Source of the DNA: Methanococcoides sp.
Lineage (GTDB): Archaea > Halobacteriota > Methanosarcinia > Methanosarcinales > Methanosarcinaceae
Assembly (NCBI GenBank): GCA_021108275.1
Contig: JAIORD010000031.1
Location: 1-64,000, forward strand
Direction: 5' to 3'
Length of the DNA stretch: 64,000 bases
Shown here: positions 28,523 through 37,567 of the stretch, one piece after another
Layout of the letters: every line of letters begins with the position of its first letter
How positions within the stretch are numbered: position 1 is the stretch's first letter
Notes under the pieces: generated by a model
Told to the model about the DNA's origin: nothing
What the model saw: only the letters and a program-made list of their open reading frames with translations
The model's database searches: none
Translations under genes and position numbers: made by a program

Positions 28523-29902
28523 TCAAGGCAACACATCACACTGAAGCTTGATGCCAGTATCAGAGATCGTGTATTCCCGCATGATCAGACCATGGCGAGA
28601 ACCTTTGGATTTCAGTATCCTCAGATACCTTTTGAACTCATTGGAACAGAGTATCTGCGTAAGGGTTATCACAGTGTCCATGATAAATGATGCATCATTG
28701 CTCATGATCCTGCCCGTCTGCGGTTCCAGTTCTGTTGTAAAAACTGAGGATACGCCCATACTGTTGAGATAATTTGTAAGGCTAAGCAGGTATCCGCGAA
28801 GTTTGATATCATCAGGGAAGGTGATCTCCAGATTGACAAGGCCGTCCAGGACAATGCGCGTAATACCAAGTTCATCTATGAGTTCCTTTAGTCTTATTGC
28901 ATGTTCCGCAGGATGAATTTCCTCAGGATTGGAATGAATGAACCGTAATTGCCCGGAATCGACATACTTTTGCATATCCCAGCTGAACTTTGCCGCTTCC
29001 CTGATGATCTGTTCCGGCCTTTCACCGTAGGATATGATCACCCCATTTTCGCCATTGATGAGACCCTCCATCATGAAATTCCATGCGAAGATCGACTTAC
29101 CCGAGCCAGGCTCACCTGCAATGAGTATACTGCTCCCTGCAATTATGCCCCCGTAGAGCATAAGATCGAGATTGTCCATTCCAGACCTTATCTTTATTTC
29201 AGCTGCCCCATCAACTTTAGAACTTACCAGGCGGGGATAGACGACGAACCCTTCAGAACTTACATCATAACTGTAATCCCTGGCAGTGCTTATCCCCCTC
29301 TTTTGGAGATCGAGTCCCAGCATCTTAATAACTCTCATTTTATGTGCAGTATGATAACCGGAATTCTCTTTTGACAGGTAAATGATACCATCAGTAAGAT
29401 GACTTACCACAGACCCATGTATCTGTTCTTCCAGAAGTTCACCTGTCAGCAGCACAAGAGCGTTCGATTCCTTGAGCATGGAGTCAAGCGTATAGAAAAA
29501 GCGCCTTCTTTCCTGTTCAACAAAACCAAATCCCATAGGAGTTATAGGATCAATGACGATGCGATCAGGATTTTCTGAGGTGATAACATTCCCCATTTCG
29601 ATCAACGTGCTCAGTGGGTCCTTTTCAGCAGCCTGTCTGCTCAAAGGATGGATACTGACATTCTCGAAGAGGAACGGGAAAACAGACTGCAATTTCTCTA
29701 ATCTTTCAGATGTCTCTGTTGTAAGCGGTACGTACAGCACTTTCTCCCCGTTCTTTGCGGCATTTGAAAGCATTTGAAGTGCCATTGTGGTCTTACCGAC
29801 CCCGGCTGTACCGGCAACAAGGATAGTCGAGGGGGTTCTAAAACCACCAAGTATCTCATCAAGTCCCTCAATACAACACGGCAAATTCTGAAGTTCGGAC
29901 AT
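28523..29902 (-). CDS. KaiC-like tandem RecA ATPase
   Basis: A 459-residue protein with two RecA/KaiC domains. Domain 1 (residues 1-235) has Walker A GTAGVGKTTM and Walker B IVIDPITP. Domain 2 (236-459) has GEPGSGKSIF near 264 and TRIVLDGL. Such archaeal proteins act as ATP-dependent switches, often in signalling with archaellum or sensor kinases, but a specific role cannot be read here. No circadian partner (KaiA/KaiB) lies in the window. Confidence 0.85.
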   Translation of the reverse strand: MSELQNLPCCIEGLDEILGGFRTPSTILVAGTAGVGKTTMALQMLSNAAKNGEKVLYVPLTTETSERLEKLQSVFPFLFENVSIHPLSRQAAEKDPLSTLIEMGNVITSENPDRIVIDPITPMGFGFVEQERRRFFYTLDSMLKESNALVLLTGELLEEQIHGSVVSHLTDGIIYLSKENSGYHTAHKMRVIKMLGLDLQKRGISTARDYSYDVSSEGFVVYPRLVSSKVDGAAEIKIRSGMDNLDLMLYGGIIAGSSILIAGEPGSGKSIFAWNFMMEGLINGENGVIISYGERPEQIIREAAKFSWDMQKYVDSGQLRFIHSNPEEIHPAEHAIRLKELIDELGITRIVLDGLVNLEITFPDDIKLRGYLLSLTNYLNSMGVSSVFTTELEPQTGRIMSNDASFIMDTVITLTQILCSNEFKRYLRILKSKGSRHGLIMREYTISDTGIKLQCDVLP

Positions 29903-30004
29903 TATAATTTTCTATATGCATAAGGATTACTTATACTTTCTCGAGTTCAGCACACCCGTGTCACCACCAATACTGCCAGTAACACGATATATTGCAAAAA
30001 CTTC

Positions 30005-30274
30005 TCACTGATCGGACCCATTGAATGGCCCTGTTACAAGCTTTCCGCTCCTTTCCATCAGAACCTCGACCTTCTTCTCAGAATCCTCGATCTTCTGATT
30101 ACAAAGCAGCGCCAGTTTCATACCTTCCTCAAAGGTCTCAATACTTTCATCAAGTGTAAGCTGCCCTCTTTCAAGCTGATCCACGAGACGTTCTAACTCC
30201 TCCAGAGAGGCTTCGAAGGTCTGTTCTTTTTCTGTCGCCTCTTTTTCAGACTTGGTCTTCTTTGTAGTTCCCAT
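30005..30274 (-). CDS. xseB: Exodeoxyribonuclease VII small subunit
   Basis: 89 residues from the ATG at 30272-30274, which has AAGGGTGAT in front; an in-frame upstream extension overlaps xseA and was rejected. The core FEASLEELERLVDQLERGQL and LDESIETFEEGMKLALLC is the coiled-coil XseB pattern. The first 18 residues are Lys/Glu rich. It pairs with XseA, which ends 5 bases earlier. The partner complex degrades single-stranded DNA from both ends. Confidence 0.92.
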   Translation of the reverse strand: MGTTKKTKSEKEATEKEQTFEASLEELERLVDQLERGQLTLDESIETFEEGMKLALLCNQKIEDSEKKVEVLMERSGKLVTGPFNGSDQ

Positions 30275-30278
30275 ATTA

Positions 30279-31502
30279 TCACCCTTCGTAATGCAGGTAT
30301 TTCTTCCTGTCATGGATTATATTTTCAACCTTACACTCAAATATCCCGTCATTGACAATAACATCCAGTTGCGCTTTCTCCTTCAGCTCGCTGACACTTG
30401 AGATAGATACCTTCTTTTCAGGATCTAAAGCTATACTATACCCTCTTATGATCGTGTTCAGGGGACTTACCGCATTGAGCCTGGACGAATGGAATTTAAG
30501 TTCGAACGCTTTATTCTCTATTGTCTTCCCCATGGAAGAGGCAAGTTTCATTGTAAGCTCATCCAGATACTGTGAATCCTGCATCAGCATATCCATTATA
30601 TGTTGTGGCTCCAGTTTCTTCCGGGCATTTTCCAGCCGACCTTTACCTTCTGAAATAACATGCCCCACCTTATTCTCCAATCGGGAGGACAATGTTGCAA
30701 GATGCCTTTTTACCCCTTTCTGATCCGGCACTACAAGTTCTGCCGCAGCAGAGGGGGTCGGAGCACGCATGTCAGCAGTAAAATCAGCAATGGTAAAATC
30801 CGTTTCATGGCCCACAGCAGAAACTATCGGTTTTTCGGAATTGAAGATAGCCCTTGCGACCACCTCTTCATTGAAAGCCCACAGATCTTCAAGGGAACCG
30901 CCACCCCTTCCCACAATGATAACGTCAACATCTGTCTGGTTAAGCAGTTCAATTGACCTGACAATACTTTCCGCAGACCTCTCACCCTGAACAATGGTAG
31001 GGCTTAATAGGATATTGACCGGATACCTGCGCCCGATAACATTCAGGATATCGTGTATCGCAGCTCCCGTAGGAGAAGTTACAACTCCGACCCTCAGAGG
31101 ATATTCAGGTATTGGTATTTTGTGAACATCACTGAAGATACCTTCTTTTTCAAGCTTGTTCTTGAGCTGCTCATAAGCCTTGTATAGCTCGCCCACACCA
31201 TCGGGACGAATGTCCTGAACATAAAGCTGATACTGCCCGCGTACCACATACACATCAACTGAACCGAATACCAAAACCTTCATGGATGATTCCAGCTCGA
31301 ACCGAAGATTCCGGTTCACAGACTTGAAGCTGACACAGCTTATCTGACTTTTTCCATCCTTGACAGTAAAATAATAATGCCCTGAACTATGCTTTGTAAG
31401 ATTGGAGATCTCCCCCTGCACCCAGATCTGATTAAGTTTAGGATTGTTAGTCAGAGTGTTCTTGATGAGGTTGTTCAGTTCTGTAACAGTATATGCAGGC
31501 AT
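30279..31502 (-). CDS. xseA: Exodeoxyribonuclease VII large subunit
   Basis: 407 residues. An N-terminal OB fold (IWVQGEISNLTKHSSGHYYF) binds DNA. The catalytic domain has VGVVTSPTGAAIHDIL, VIIVGRGGGSLEDLWAFN, SAVGHETDFTIADF and DMRAPTPSAAAE, all diagnostic of XseA. A coiled coil follows. Exonuclease VII is bacterial by origin, and its presence in methanogens of this family is thought to be an old transfer. The length matches bacterial proteins (about 450) slightly shortened at the C-terminus. Confidence 0.95.
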   Translation of the reverse strand: MPAYTVTELNNLIKNTLTNNPKLNQIWVQGEISNLTKHSSGHYYFTVKDGKSQISCVSFKSVNRNLRFELESSMKVLVFGSVDVYVVRGQYQLYVQDIRPDGVGELYKAYEQLKNKLEKEGIFSDVHKIPIPEYPLRVGVVTSPTGAAIHDILNVIGRRYPVNILLSPTIVQGERSAESIVRSIELLNQTDVDVIIVGRGGGSLEDLWAFNEEVVARAIFNSEKPIVSAVGHETDFTIADFTADMRAPTPSAAAELVVPDQKGVKRHLATLSSRLENKVGHVISEGKGRLENARKKLEPQHIMDMLMQDSQYLDELTMKLASSMGKTIENKAFELKFHSSRLNAVSPLNTIIRGYSIALDPEKKVSISSVSELKEKAQLDVIVNDGIFECKVENIIHDRKKYLHYEG

Positions 31503-31679
31503 TGTTCAAGTCTCCATCATGACGTACGATTATGTCTTTTTCCTATTAGTATATAGAGCGAGTGGGTTGAAAGTAATTTAAGTATGGATACGTAAGTAAA
31601 TTACATCATAGAGATAAAGTCCCAGCTTGTAAGAATGCAACGACATCTTTTATTAGGCATGAAAGGATAAATCATTTTA

Positions 31680-32174
31680 ATGTCTGCTACAAATGGATCA
31701 ACTTTTCTATCCAGGCTGGATAAAACGGGAACTGACATTCTCAAATGCATGCATTGTGGCGTTTGTACCGGCAGTTGTCCGTCTGGAAGGCATACGAGCC
31801 TGAATGTAAGGAATTTGCTCAGGAAGGCTCGAAAAGGCGAATCTGTGCTTTCTGATGAGACCCTTTGGACATGTACAACATGTTATAATTGTCAGGAACG
31901 TTGCCCGAGGGGAATTGATATTGTTGATGCTATTTTTGAGATACGTGCGATAGCAGTACATGAAGGAATCATACTTAAAGAACATCGCACCGTGGGTAAA
32001 TTGCTGGTCGAGCATGGGCATGCGGTGCCCATAAATGCTGAGAACAAAGCAAAGAGAGAAGCACTTGGGATGGATGCTTTGCCACCCACAGTACACAGTT
32101 TCCCGGATGCATTGAGTGAAGTAAAGAAGTTGCTTGCCAACTGTAAATTCGATGAGTTGATGTCAAATGAGTGA
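31680..32174 (+). CDS. hdrC: Heterodisulfide reductase subunit C
   Basis: 164 residues carrying two [4Fe-4S] ferredoxin-type sites, CMHCGVCTGSCPSG and CTTCYNCQERCPRG, each C-x2-C-x2-C-x3-C-P. HdrC passes electrons to HdrB in reduction of the CoM-S-S-CoB heterodisulfide, the last step of methanogenesis. No membrane segment is present, so this is the cytoplasmic type rather than membrane HdrDE. HdrB follows at once. No hdrA lies nearby, so it is encoded elsewhere. Confidence 0.93.
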   Translation: MSATNGSTFLSRLDKTGTDILKCMHCGVCTGSCPSGRHTSLNVRNLLRKARKGESVLSDETLWTCTTCYNCQERCPRGIDIVDAIFEIRAIAVHEGIILKEHRTVGKLLVEHGHAVPINAENKAKREALGMDALPPTVHSFPDALSEVKKLLANCKFDELMSNE

Positions 32175-32196
32175 ATCTGCAAGGAAGGAACACGAA

Positions 32197-33087
32197 ATGA
32201 ACAAATTGTCGCTGTTTCTCGGATGTGTGATCCCTAATCGATACCCAGGTATTGAAAAAAGCACAAAGCTATGCCTTGAGAAATTGGATATAGATTGTGT
32301 CGATCTTGAAGGGGCTTCATGTTGCCCGGCACCGGGAATTCTTCGGTCGTTCGATAAGACCACATGGCTTGCCCTGTCCAGCAGGAATATTACATTGACC
32401 GAAGATCTTGGACGTGACATGCTTACTATCTGTAATGGATGTTATGGGTCCCTTGCCGATGCAAATAATGAATTGAAAGCTGACGAGGACCTTAAGGAAA
32501 GTGTTAATTCCCACCTTGCAGCCGTAGACAGAGAATTTAAAGGTACACAGGATATCCGCCATATTACGGAGTTCTTATATCAGGAAATAGAGCCCGAGAA
32601 TATACGTGAGCTTGTCACAAACCCCCTGGAGATCAGGGTAGCTGTCCATTATGGCTGCCACCTGCTGAAGCCTTCAAAGGGACGAGCAGGCATGAATGTG
32701 GAAAGGCCTTCATTCTTTGATGAGCTTGTCGAGGCCACAGGGGCAGTAAGTGTGGATTATCCAGATAAGATGGAATGTTGTGGTGCTGGCGGAGGGGTCA
32801 GGTCTGCCTTGAGCGATGAAGCCCTTGCTCTCACAGAACATAAATTGTCAATGATAGAAGCAGCAGGGGTTGATTGTATTGTCAATGCATGCCCGTTCTG
32901 CCATATGCAGCTTGATGTGGGACAGACCGACCTTAATGAAAGAGATGGCACAGAGCATTCAATACCGGTGCTACATTACACACAATTGTTAGGGCTTGCT
33001 TTTGGATATACCGTAGAGGAACTGGGCATTGACCTCAATTCTACATTGAACAAAGCTTTTTTTGAGATGATCGAGGATCTACCTTAA
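32197..33087 (+). CDS. hdrB: Heterodisulfide reductase subunit B
   Basis: About 297 residues with two CCG domains that hold the non-cubane [4Fe-4S] clusters of the active site. Seen: SLFLGCVIPNRYPG, GASCCPAPG, HYGCHLLKPS, MECCGAGGGVRS and ACPFCHMQL. The ATG at 32197 has AAGGAAGGA in front and gives the usual MxKxxLFLGC start. An earlier in-frame ATG at 32167, overlapping the hdrC stop, would add ten charged residues. It works with HdrC upstream. Confidence 0.93.
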   Translation: MNKLSLFLGCVIPNRYPGIEKSTKLCLEKLDIDCVDLEGASCCPAPGILRSFDKTTWLALSSRNITLTEDLGRDMLTICNGCYGSLADANNELKADEDLKESVNSHLAAVDREFKGTQDIRHITEFLYQEIEPENIRELVTNPLEIRVAVHYGCHLLKPSKGRAGMNVERPSFFDELVEATGAVSVDYPDKMECCGAGGGVRSALSDEALALTEHKLSMIEAAGVDCIVNACPFCHMQLDVGQTDLNERDGTEHSIPVLHYTQLLGLAFGYTVEELGIDLNSTLNKAFFEMIEDLP

Positions 33088-33104
33088 TTCTCACTTTTTT
33101 ACAT

Positions 33105-33130
33105 GCATGCTGCTCTTGAACAAAGCATGC
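33105..33130 (+). terminator. Hairpin after hdrB
   Basis: GCATGCT (33105-33111) and AGCATGC (33124-33130) form a perfect 7-bp stem with a 12-base loop, 18 bases after the hdrB stop, followed by GGGGTTTT. It is a likely terminator of hdrCB. Confidence 0.4.
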
Positions 33131-33138
33131 GGGGTTTT

Positions 33139-33370
33139 AAAAAATGAGAAGCTTCTTGTTTAGATCAGCTTGTTGAGTGAGTTGTTCCCATCCATGATAT
33201 CAAGACCGAGTGTCTGTAGGCTAATGAATATTGAGACTTCCGTTTCGAATTTTATTTTTCTGCCATGTCAATTATCTCCCAAATAACAATAGGCCAAGTA
33301 ACAGTATAATTGCAAGACATATTATGATGGCAAAAATGAGTGCAGGATAATTTTTTTGATTCATAAAGCG
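33139..33370 (-). pseudogene. Relic of a duplicated mtr segment (mtrA end, mtrF start, mtrH end)
   Basis: This stretch repeats parts of the adjacent operon with about 80% identity by eye. 33139-33222 matches the 3' end of mtrH, including its stop, and still reads LQTLGLDIMDGNNSLNKLI on the minus strand. It also shows a deletion joining two mtrH segments at a shared accgag. 33255-33345 matches the junction of mtrA and mtrF, with the last residues of MtrA and the ATG GCA GAA start of mtrF, which then hits a stop. Everything between (mtrG and most of mtrF and mtrH) is gone. It is a decayed partial tandem copy of the operon. Confidence 0.85.
33272..33364 (-). CDS. 30-residue membrane peptide homologous to the MtrA anchor
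   Basis: Within the mtr relic, the ATG at 33362-33364 opens a 30-codon frame ending in LGLLLFGR, the same last eight residues as MtrA. The peptide starts MNQKNYPALIF and is a single hydrophobic helix. A TATA-like run (TTTATTTATAC) lies about 20-30 bases upstream, which suits a leaderless transcript. It may be expressed as a free copy of the MtrA anchor, or be a chance survival. No ribosome-binding site is visible. Confidence 0.35.
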   Translation of the reverse strand: MNQKNYPALIFAIIICLAIILLLGLLLFGR

Positions 33371-33549
33371 TAATTTGAACCCACCGTATAAATAAAATGC
33401 CACTTCCGTCACTATTTTTCTAAAGAAGATCATTTATGCAGGAATATTACTTTTGGAGTTTTACAACTTTATGAACCAGAAGAGGAAACCAAAATACTGA
33501 TCAGGAAATTAGAAATAAGTTAAAAAAAAGAAAATGAAAAGCTGGTTGT

Positions 33550-34506
33550 TTAGACCAGCTTGTTGATTGGGTGGTTCTCATCCATAATCTCAAGACCGAG
33601 TTCTTTTGCGGTCTCTGCAAGGATGATATCTACCATTGCGGTTGCAGGGTAGACTGTGTCAGTGTTCTCGATAGGACCGAACAGCTGGAAGTTAGAACCG
33701 AGTGTCTGTGGGACAAGGTTCGTTCCGATATCTGCTGGCATGTAAACTGCCTTGCGCTGTTCCTTTGTTTCGAAGCCCTTCTTGTAGTCCTTCATCCAGT
33801 CCCATGCAGAAGCAAGGTTGTGGTATCCGCCACCTACAGGGAGACCGAAGTGACCCTTTACAGCGATTACTGCTCTCATGGATGCACCAGCACCTGCTCC
33901 GAGTGGAGTTGCAGCTACATCGACGAGTGGTTTTGTGATGCCACAGTCCTTTGCGATGTCGAGCATACCCATGGTCTGACCTGGACCACCGGTCTCAAGA
34001 ACCTCAAGCTTTCCTTTTACGGTTGGGTCTGTTGCGTTGAACGCAAGGACGATTGAAGCATTGATATCACTCTTTCTGATAGCTTCGACCTCATCGTCGT
34101 GGATACTACCGTTGATAGAGTTGTAGATAGCCCTGTCAGCTACACCGATCTCTGTCACGTATTCTGCTGCTGCAGCACGTACTTCGCCTGCGGATGAGTC
34201 GATAAGGAAAGGTGTCTTGTCATCTTCTGCAACGAACCAATCGATGTATTTCTTGATAGCCTGTGGTGTTTCACCGACGATCTGGTTAACGCATGGATTA
34301 CCTGTTACATCGGTCATCTCAAGCATGTGGTTCCAGAGATTGTCTGCTGCTTCCTTGTCGAAAACTCCCTCATCTTCATCGGTCACGATCTTGTGTCTGT
34401 TGTAGAACATTGAACCGATCAGAATTGTTGGGTACTGCCCGGGCTGACCGCCGAACTTGACGCCGCCAACCTCGAATACTTCCTGTTTCTTGTCAAATTT
34501 AAACAT
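33550..34506 (-). CDS. mtrH: Methyltransferase subunit MtrH
   Basis: 318 residues, the soluble subunit that moves the methyl group from methyl-tetrahydrosarcinapterin to the cobamide held by MtrA. Seen: a TIM-barrel-type pterin methyltransferase sequence (FGGQPGQYPTILIGSMFYNRHKIV, PFLIDSSAGEVR, ATPLGAGAGASMRA, GLPVGGGYHNLASAWDW). It is the last gene of mtrEDCBAFGH, after a short gap of 14 bases from mtrG. Most of a decayed copy of its 3' end lies just downstream. Confidence 0.96.
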   Translation of the reverse strand: MFKFDKKQEVFEVGGVKFGGQPGQYPTILIGSMFYNRHKIVTDEDEGVFDKEAADNLWNHMLEMTDVTGNPCVNQIVGETPQAIKKYIDWFVAEDDKTPFLIDSSAGEVRAAAAEYVTEIGVADRAIYNSINGSIHDDEVEAIRKSDINASIVLAFNATDPTVKGKLEVLETGGPGQTMGMLDIAKDCGITKPLVDVAATPLGAGAGASMRAVIAVKGHFGLPVGGGYHNLASAWDWMKDYKKGFETKEQRKAVYMPADIGTNLVPQTLGSNFQLFGPIENTDTVYPATAMVDIILAETAKELGLEIMDENHPINKLV

Positions 34507-34520
34507 GTTATTACCTCTTA

Positions 34521-34748
34521 TCAGATGAGTATAGGAGAGAGTGAAATGTAGATCAAGAATATCAATATACCAGCTACTGCTCCGTACAGTATACCCATAT
34601 CCCTACCTAATTTCTTTCCGATCCTCTGTGCGATCTCACTGTTTACGAATTCGATCTTCTCGTCGATCAAATTGAGCTTCTCAAGAACCTCATTGAAATC
34701 TGCAGGGTCTGTTACAACACTTGGTGTTGTGTTCTTTGCGTCGCTCAT
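34521..34748 (-). CDS. mtrG: Methyltransferase subunit MtrG
   Basis: 75 residues: an amphipathic N-terminal region ([21 protein letters not shown]) and one C-terminal membrane helix ([17 protein letters not shown]). MtrG is a small anchor subunit of the Na+-pumping methyltransferase. Its ATG overlaps the mtrF stop by 4 bases. Confidence 0.93.
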   Translation of the reverse strand: MSDAKNTTPSVVTDPADFNEVLEKLNLIDEKIEFVNSEIAQRIGKKLGRDMGILYGAVAGILIFLIYISLSPILI

Positions 34749-34984
34749 ATTATACCACCTAACTGCCAGATGATCAATGGGAGTATCAGTACCATCAGAA
34801 CTGCGAATCCAAACCCGACAATGAAGCCGGTTGCAGCTGTGGCATTAACTCCGGAGTCGAGCTTCTGGTTCCTTGCGATAAGCTGAGCCCTGTATCGAAT
34901 TCTATCGACAACGTTTTCAATGGCACCCATCTGTGGGCTGATTACCATTGGGACTCCCTGTCCAGATTCTATTTCTTCTGCCAT
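34745..34984 (-). CDS. mtrF: Methyltransferase subunit MtrF
   Basis: 79 residues with an N-terminal soluble part ([30 protein letters not shown]) and one C-terminal helix ([22 protein letters not shown]). The start lies 5 bases after the mtrA stop. MtrF is an accessory membrane subunit of the complex. Confidence 0.93.
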   Translation of the reverse strand: MAEEIESGQGVPMVISPQMGAIENVVDRIRYRAQLIARNQKLDSGVNATAATGFIVGFGFAVLMVLILPLIIWQLGGII

Positions 34985-34989
34985 GTCAA

Positions 34990-35715
34990 TTACCTCCCGA
35001 ATAACAATAGGCCAAGTAGTGACAGCGTAATTGCAAGACCGATCATGATACCTTCGACCTTACCTGCGTGTACGCCTGCGTGGTACTTGTTCCAGTTACC
35101 GGCAATGACCATTTCTCTGTCAATATCAAGGATCCTGTTCCTGATAGTTGCGATCTCAGCTGCCATTGGCTTAAGTCCGCCAGCCTCTTCCTCACCTTCG
35201 CCGTCAGCTTCGCCGACTTCGAGGACCATAGGATCAACATCAAGTGCTCCAGGGTCTTTTGCTACACATTCTTTGATCTTTGCAACGATCTGTCCCATAT
35301 CTTCGGTACCGATCATGTCGATCATTTCAACCTGCTGCTGAAGTCTTTCGACCGCTTCATCAGTGAGGTTCTCAACATAAGGAATAGCACCTGTTGCACC
35401 CACAATACGGTTATCACTTACACCGTTCTTGTGGACCATCATGAACGCTTCACCGGTAATGTGTCCTTTGACTTCGGAACCGGTAATGATCACGAATCTG
35501 ATGTTAGGGTTTCCAATGATCTGTGCAACGACCTTCTCAAGACCGAGGTTCTCTGTTTTACATGGACCTGTAATTGCAGCCCCTGCTTCAAGTTGTGGGC
35601 CGCCGGATATGTGTGATCCACAGGTGATAACAGCAACGCAGTTCTTTACGTCCCCTACCTCGTATTCACCTTTTAGGGTTGGCCAGTCTACTGCTGGTTC
35701 TCTCTTATCTACCAT
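34990..35715 (-). CDS. mtrA: Corrinoid subunit MtrA
   Basis: 241 residues. The soluble domain carries the cobamide (5-hydroxybenzimidazolylcobamide or similar) that takes the methyl group from MtrH and passes it to coenzyme M. Typical stretches are [36 protein letters not shown] and [15 protein letters not shown]. The C-terminus is a single membrane helix, ending LLGLLLFGR. It follows mtrB with one base between. The same C-terminal helix is duplicated in the relic at 33272. Confidence 0.96.
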   Translation of the reverse strand: MVDKREPAVDWPTLKGEYEVGDVKNCVAVITCGSHISGGPQLEAGAAITGPCKTENLGLEKVVAQIIGNPNIRFVIITGSEVKGHITGEAFMMVHKNGVSDNRIVGATGAIPYVENLTDEAVERLQQQVEMIDMIGTEDMGQIVAKIKECVAKDPGALDVDPMVLEVGEADGEGEEEAGGLKPMAAEIATIRNRILDIDREMVIAGNWNKYHAGVHAGKVEGIMIGLAITLSLLGLLLFGR

Positions 35716-35716
35716 A

Positions 35717-36040
35717 TTATAGACCTCCGATCAAACTGAGGATGTATAGTGTCAATGCTATCATACCTGAGAAGACAAGACCGACTATAACACCATAGAA
35801 AGTGTTACCGTAGAAACCTGCTTTTAATGCTGTGTCTTCCCTTCCGGGGAAGGCGTTCAAAAGCTTCATGTCAGGTGAAAGTGAATTGACCAGATCATCA
35901 GCGATCTTATCAAGTTCATTGACCTGTTCCATGATAGGGTCCATTGAGTAACAGATGATGTCCTCACGTTCTGCTGCCAGAACTGATGTAAGTGGGTCCA
36001 ATACAAGATGTGCTTCTGGTGCTACGTGTACCATGCTCAT
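35717..36040 (-). CDS. mtrB: Methyltransferase subunit MtrB
   Basis: 107 residues: a soluble N-terminal helix bundle (EVNEL-type stretch [18 protein letters not shown]) and a C-terminal membrane helix ([24 protein letters not shown]). A small membrane subunit of the complex. Its start overlaps the mtrC stop by 4 bases. Confidence 0.93.
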   Translation of the reverse strand: MSMVHVAPEAHLVLDPLTSVLAAEREDIICYSMDPIMEQVNELDKIADDLVNSLSPDMKLLNAFPGREDTALKAGFYGNTFYGVIVGLVFSGMIALTLYILSLIGGL

Positions 36041-36846
36041 TCTAATTCCTCCTCAGTAGGCAGAAGACCGGTTCCAAGAACCTTATATGCGTCTCTGTTA
36101 ACGAGTTTGACATACTTACTGAATGCAATGTACCATATGACAACACCGATCAGTATAGTTGGAACAGCGGATGCCCCATCTGCGACGGTTGCTACGATAC
36201 CTGCAACGACCATTGCGATCGCACCTTTCTCAACACCGGTCATCAATGTCCTGTCCTGCGTTTCATCAGGACCAAGGTTCGCATTGAATGGATGGAGAAT
36301 TGCCATACCACCAGCGATGAAGATCACTGCGATATATCCGGTTGCAACAACGGTTTCCAGTACTGCATCGAACATGAAGGTACCTGTCATTGCGACACTA
36401 AGGCCGATGATGGTAAGTGCACCTGCGCCAGCGATCTCTGTCATGGACTGTTCCATAATAGGAATGCCCATTCCAAGGACCTTGTTAGCGAGTACACCAA
36501 TGACAAGTCCGATAATTGCTGCTGTAATAAATGCTACGATAGGTCCGGCAATGCCTCCTACTGCAAGTCCGAACATGGATGCAACAACACCCATACCAAG
36601 TGCCATCATACCAATGGATGGAACACCGGTACCAAGACCGTAACTTGCTACACGCCTGACAGCTGCACCTCCCCAAACGATCGCACAGATAGCGCCAAGT
36701 GCACCAATGAATGCGAATGCGGGTGATGCAACGGAAAGGAAATGACCTCCGTATGCTCCTGCGAGACCTCCGAGAGTTCCCAGAGCGATCAACTTATTCT
36801 GTGGAATGCCACCTGTGGCTTCTCCACCAGCTCCTCCTGCGGACAT
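36037..36846 (-). CDS. mtrC: Methyltransferase subunit MtrC
   Basis: 269 residues and about seven to eight hydrophobic membrane helices, rich in Gly and Ala ([22 protein letters not shown] first). MtrC, D and E form the membrane core thought to carry Na+ during the exergonic methyl transfer to coenzyme M. It begins one base after the mtrD stop. Confidence 0.95.
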   Translation of the reverse strand: MSAGGAGGEATGGIPQNKLIALGTLGGLAGAYGGHFLSVASPAFAFIGALGAICAIVWGGAAVRRVASYGLGTGVPSIGMMALGMGVVASMFGLAVGGIAGPIVAFITAAIIGLVIGVLANKVLGMGIPIMEQSMTEIAGAGALTIIGLSVAMTGTFMFDAVLETVVATGYIAVIFIAGGMAILHPFNANLGPDETQDRTLMTGVEKGAIAMVVAGIVATVADGASAVPTILIGVVIWYIAFSKYVKLVNRDAYKVLGTGLLPTEEELE

Positions 36847-36847
36847 A

Positions 36848-37567
36848 TTAGAGACCTCCGATAGTGATTATACCAACGAAAGCACACATCAATGTTGCCA
36901 CAAAGGATGCAAGAACTGCCTTTGGCCATTTCTTGAACTTAGGGTCGTGGAAACCTTCGATGGTTCCTCCAATGTTGTATGAAGGAATAACAGCGTTCAC
37001 GAAAAAGATTCCTACAGCGAAGATACTTGCAAGTGCTACAAGGTTACTCTGGGTGAGACCAGTGCTCGTGCTCATGAGAGCGAAGTAGATAATCGAACCG
37101 CCAATGCCACCAAGAGCACCGCCGATAACACCACTTACGTATGAGACGGTTGGAAGTCCGTGTCCCTCAGTACCCTGTGAAACGTAGATGTCCTGCCTGT
37201 CCTTTGTGATAGGGTCATAGTCTACTTTTGCGGATGCTGGTGGTACACCAACACCATATACGTAAACCCATGTCCCCACGATCATTGTTACAGATATCAT
37301 GATCATTGCACCGACTCCACCGGATGCAACAACAAGTAGGGGACTATCAGATACTGCCATGACCGCTCCTGCGGTCACAAGTCCTGTGAGACCTGCTCCA
37401 GCAGCCAGCTGTACAGTACCGGTACCAATACCGGTTGCCTGTGCCATAGCTGCAGGTGCTCCACCTACAGGCACGAAGTGAACACTCCATGAAATAAGCA
37501 TACCGCCAATGGTCACCATTGCGATGTATAAAATGTTCTCTGCGATAATTCCTGCTACATCTATCAT
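36848..37567 (-). CDS. mtrD: Methyltransferase subunit MtrD
   Basis: 239 residues with about six membrane helices, Gly/Ala rich (AAMAQATGIGTGTVQLAAGAGLTG). It is homologous to MtrC and MtrE and forms part of the Na+-translocating core. The start overlaps the mtrE stop by 4 bases. Confidence 0.95.
   Translation of the reverse strand: MIDVAGIIAENILYIAMVTIGGMLISWSVHFVPVGGAPAAMAQATGIGTGTVQLAAGAGLTGLVTAGAVMAVSDSPLLVVASGGVGAMIMISVTMIVGTWVYVYGVGVPPASAKVDYDPITKDRQDIYVSQGTEGHGLPTVSYVSGVIGGALGGIGGSIIYFALMSTSTGLTQSNLVALASIFAVGIFFVNAVIPSYNIGGTIEGFHDPKFKKWPKAVLASFVATLMCAFVGIITIGGL

Noticed and set aside
34745-36040. Novel small membrane-protein genes mtrB, mtrF and mtrG
   Set aside because: They are the known small subunits of the methyltransferase complex, in the normal order.
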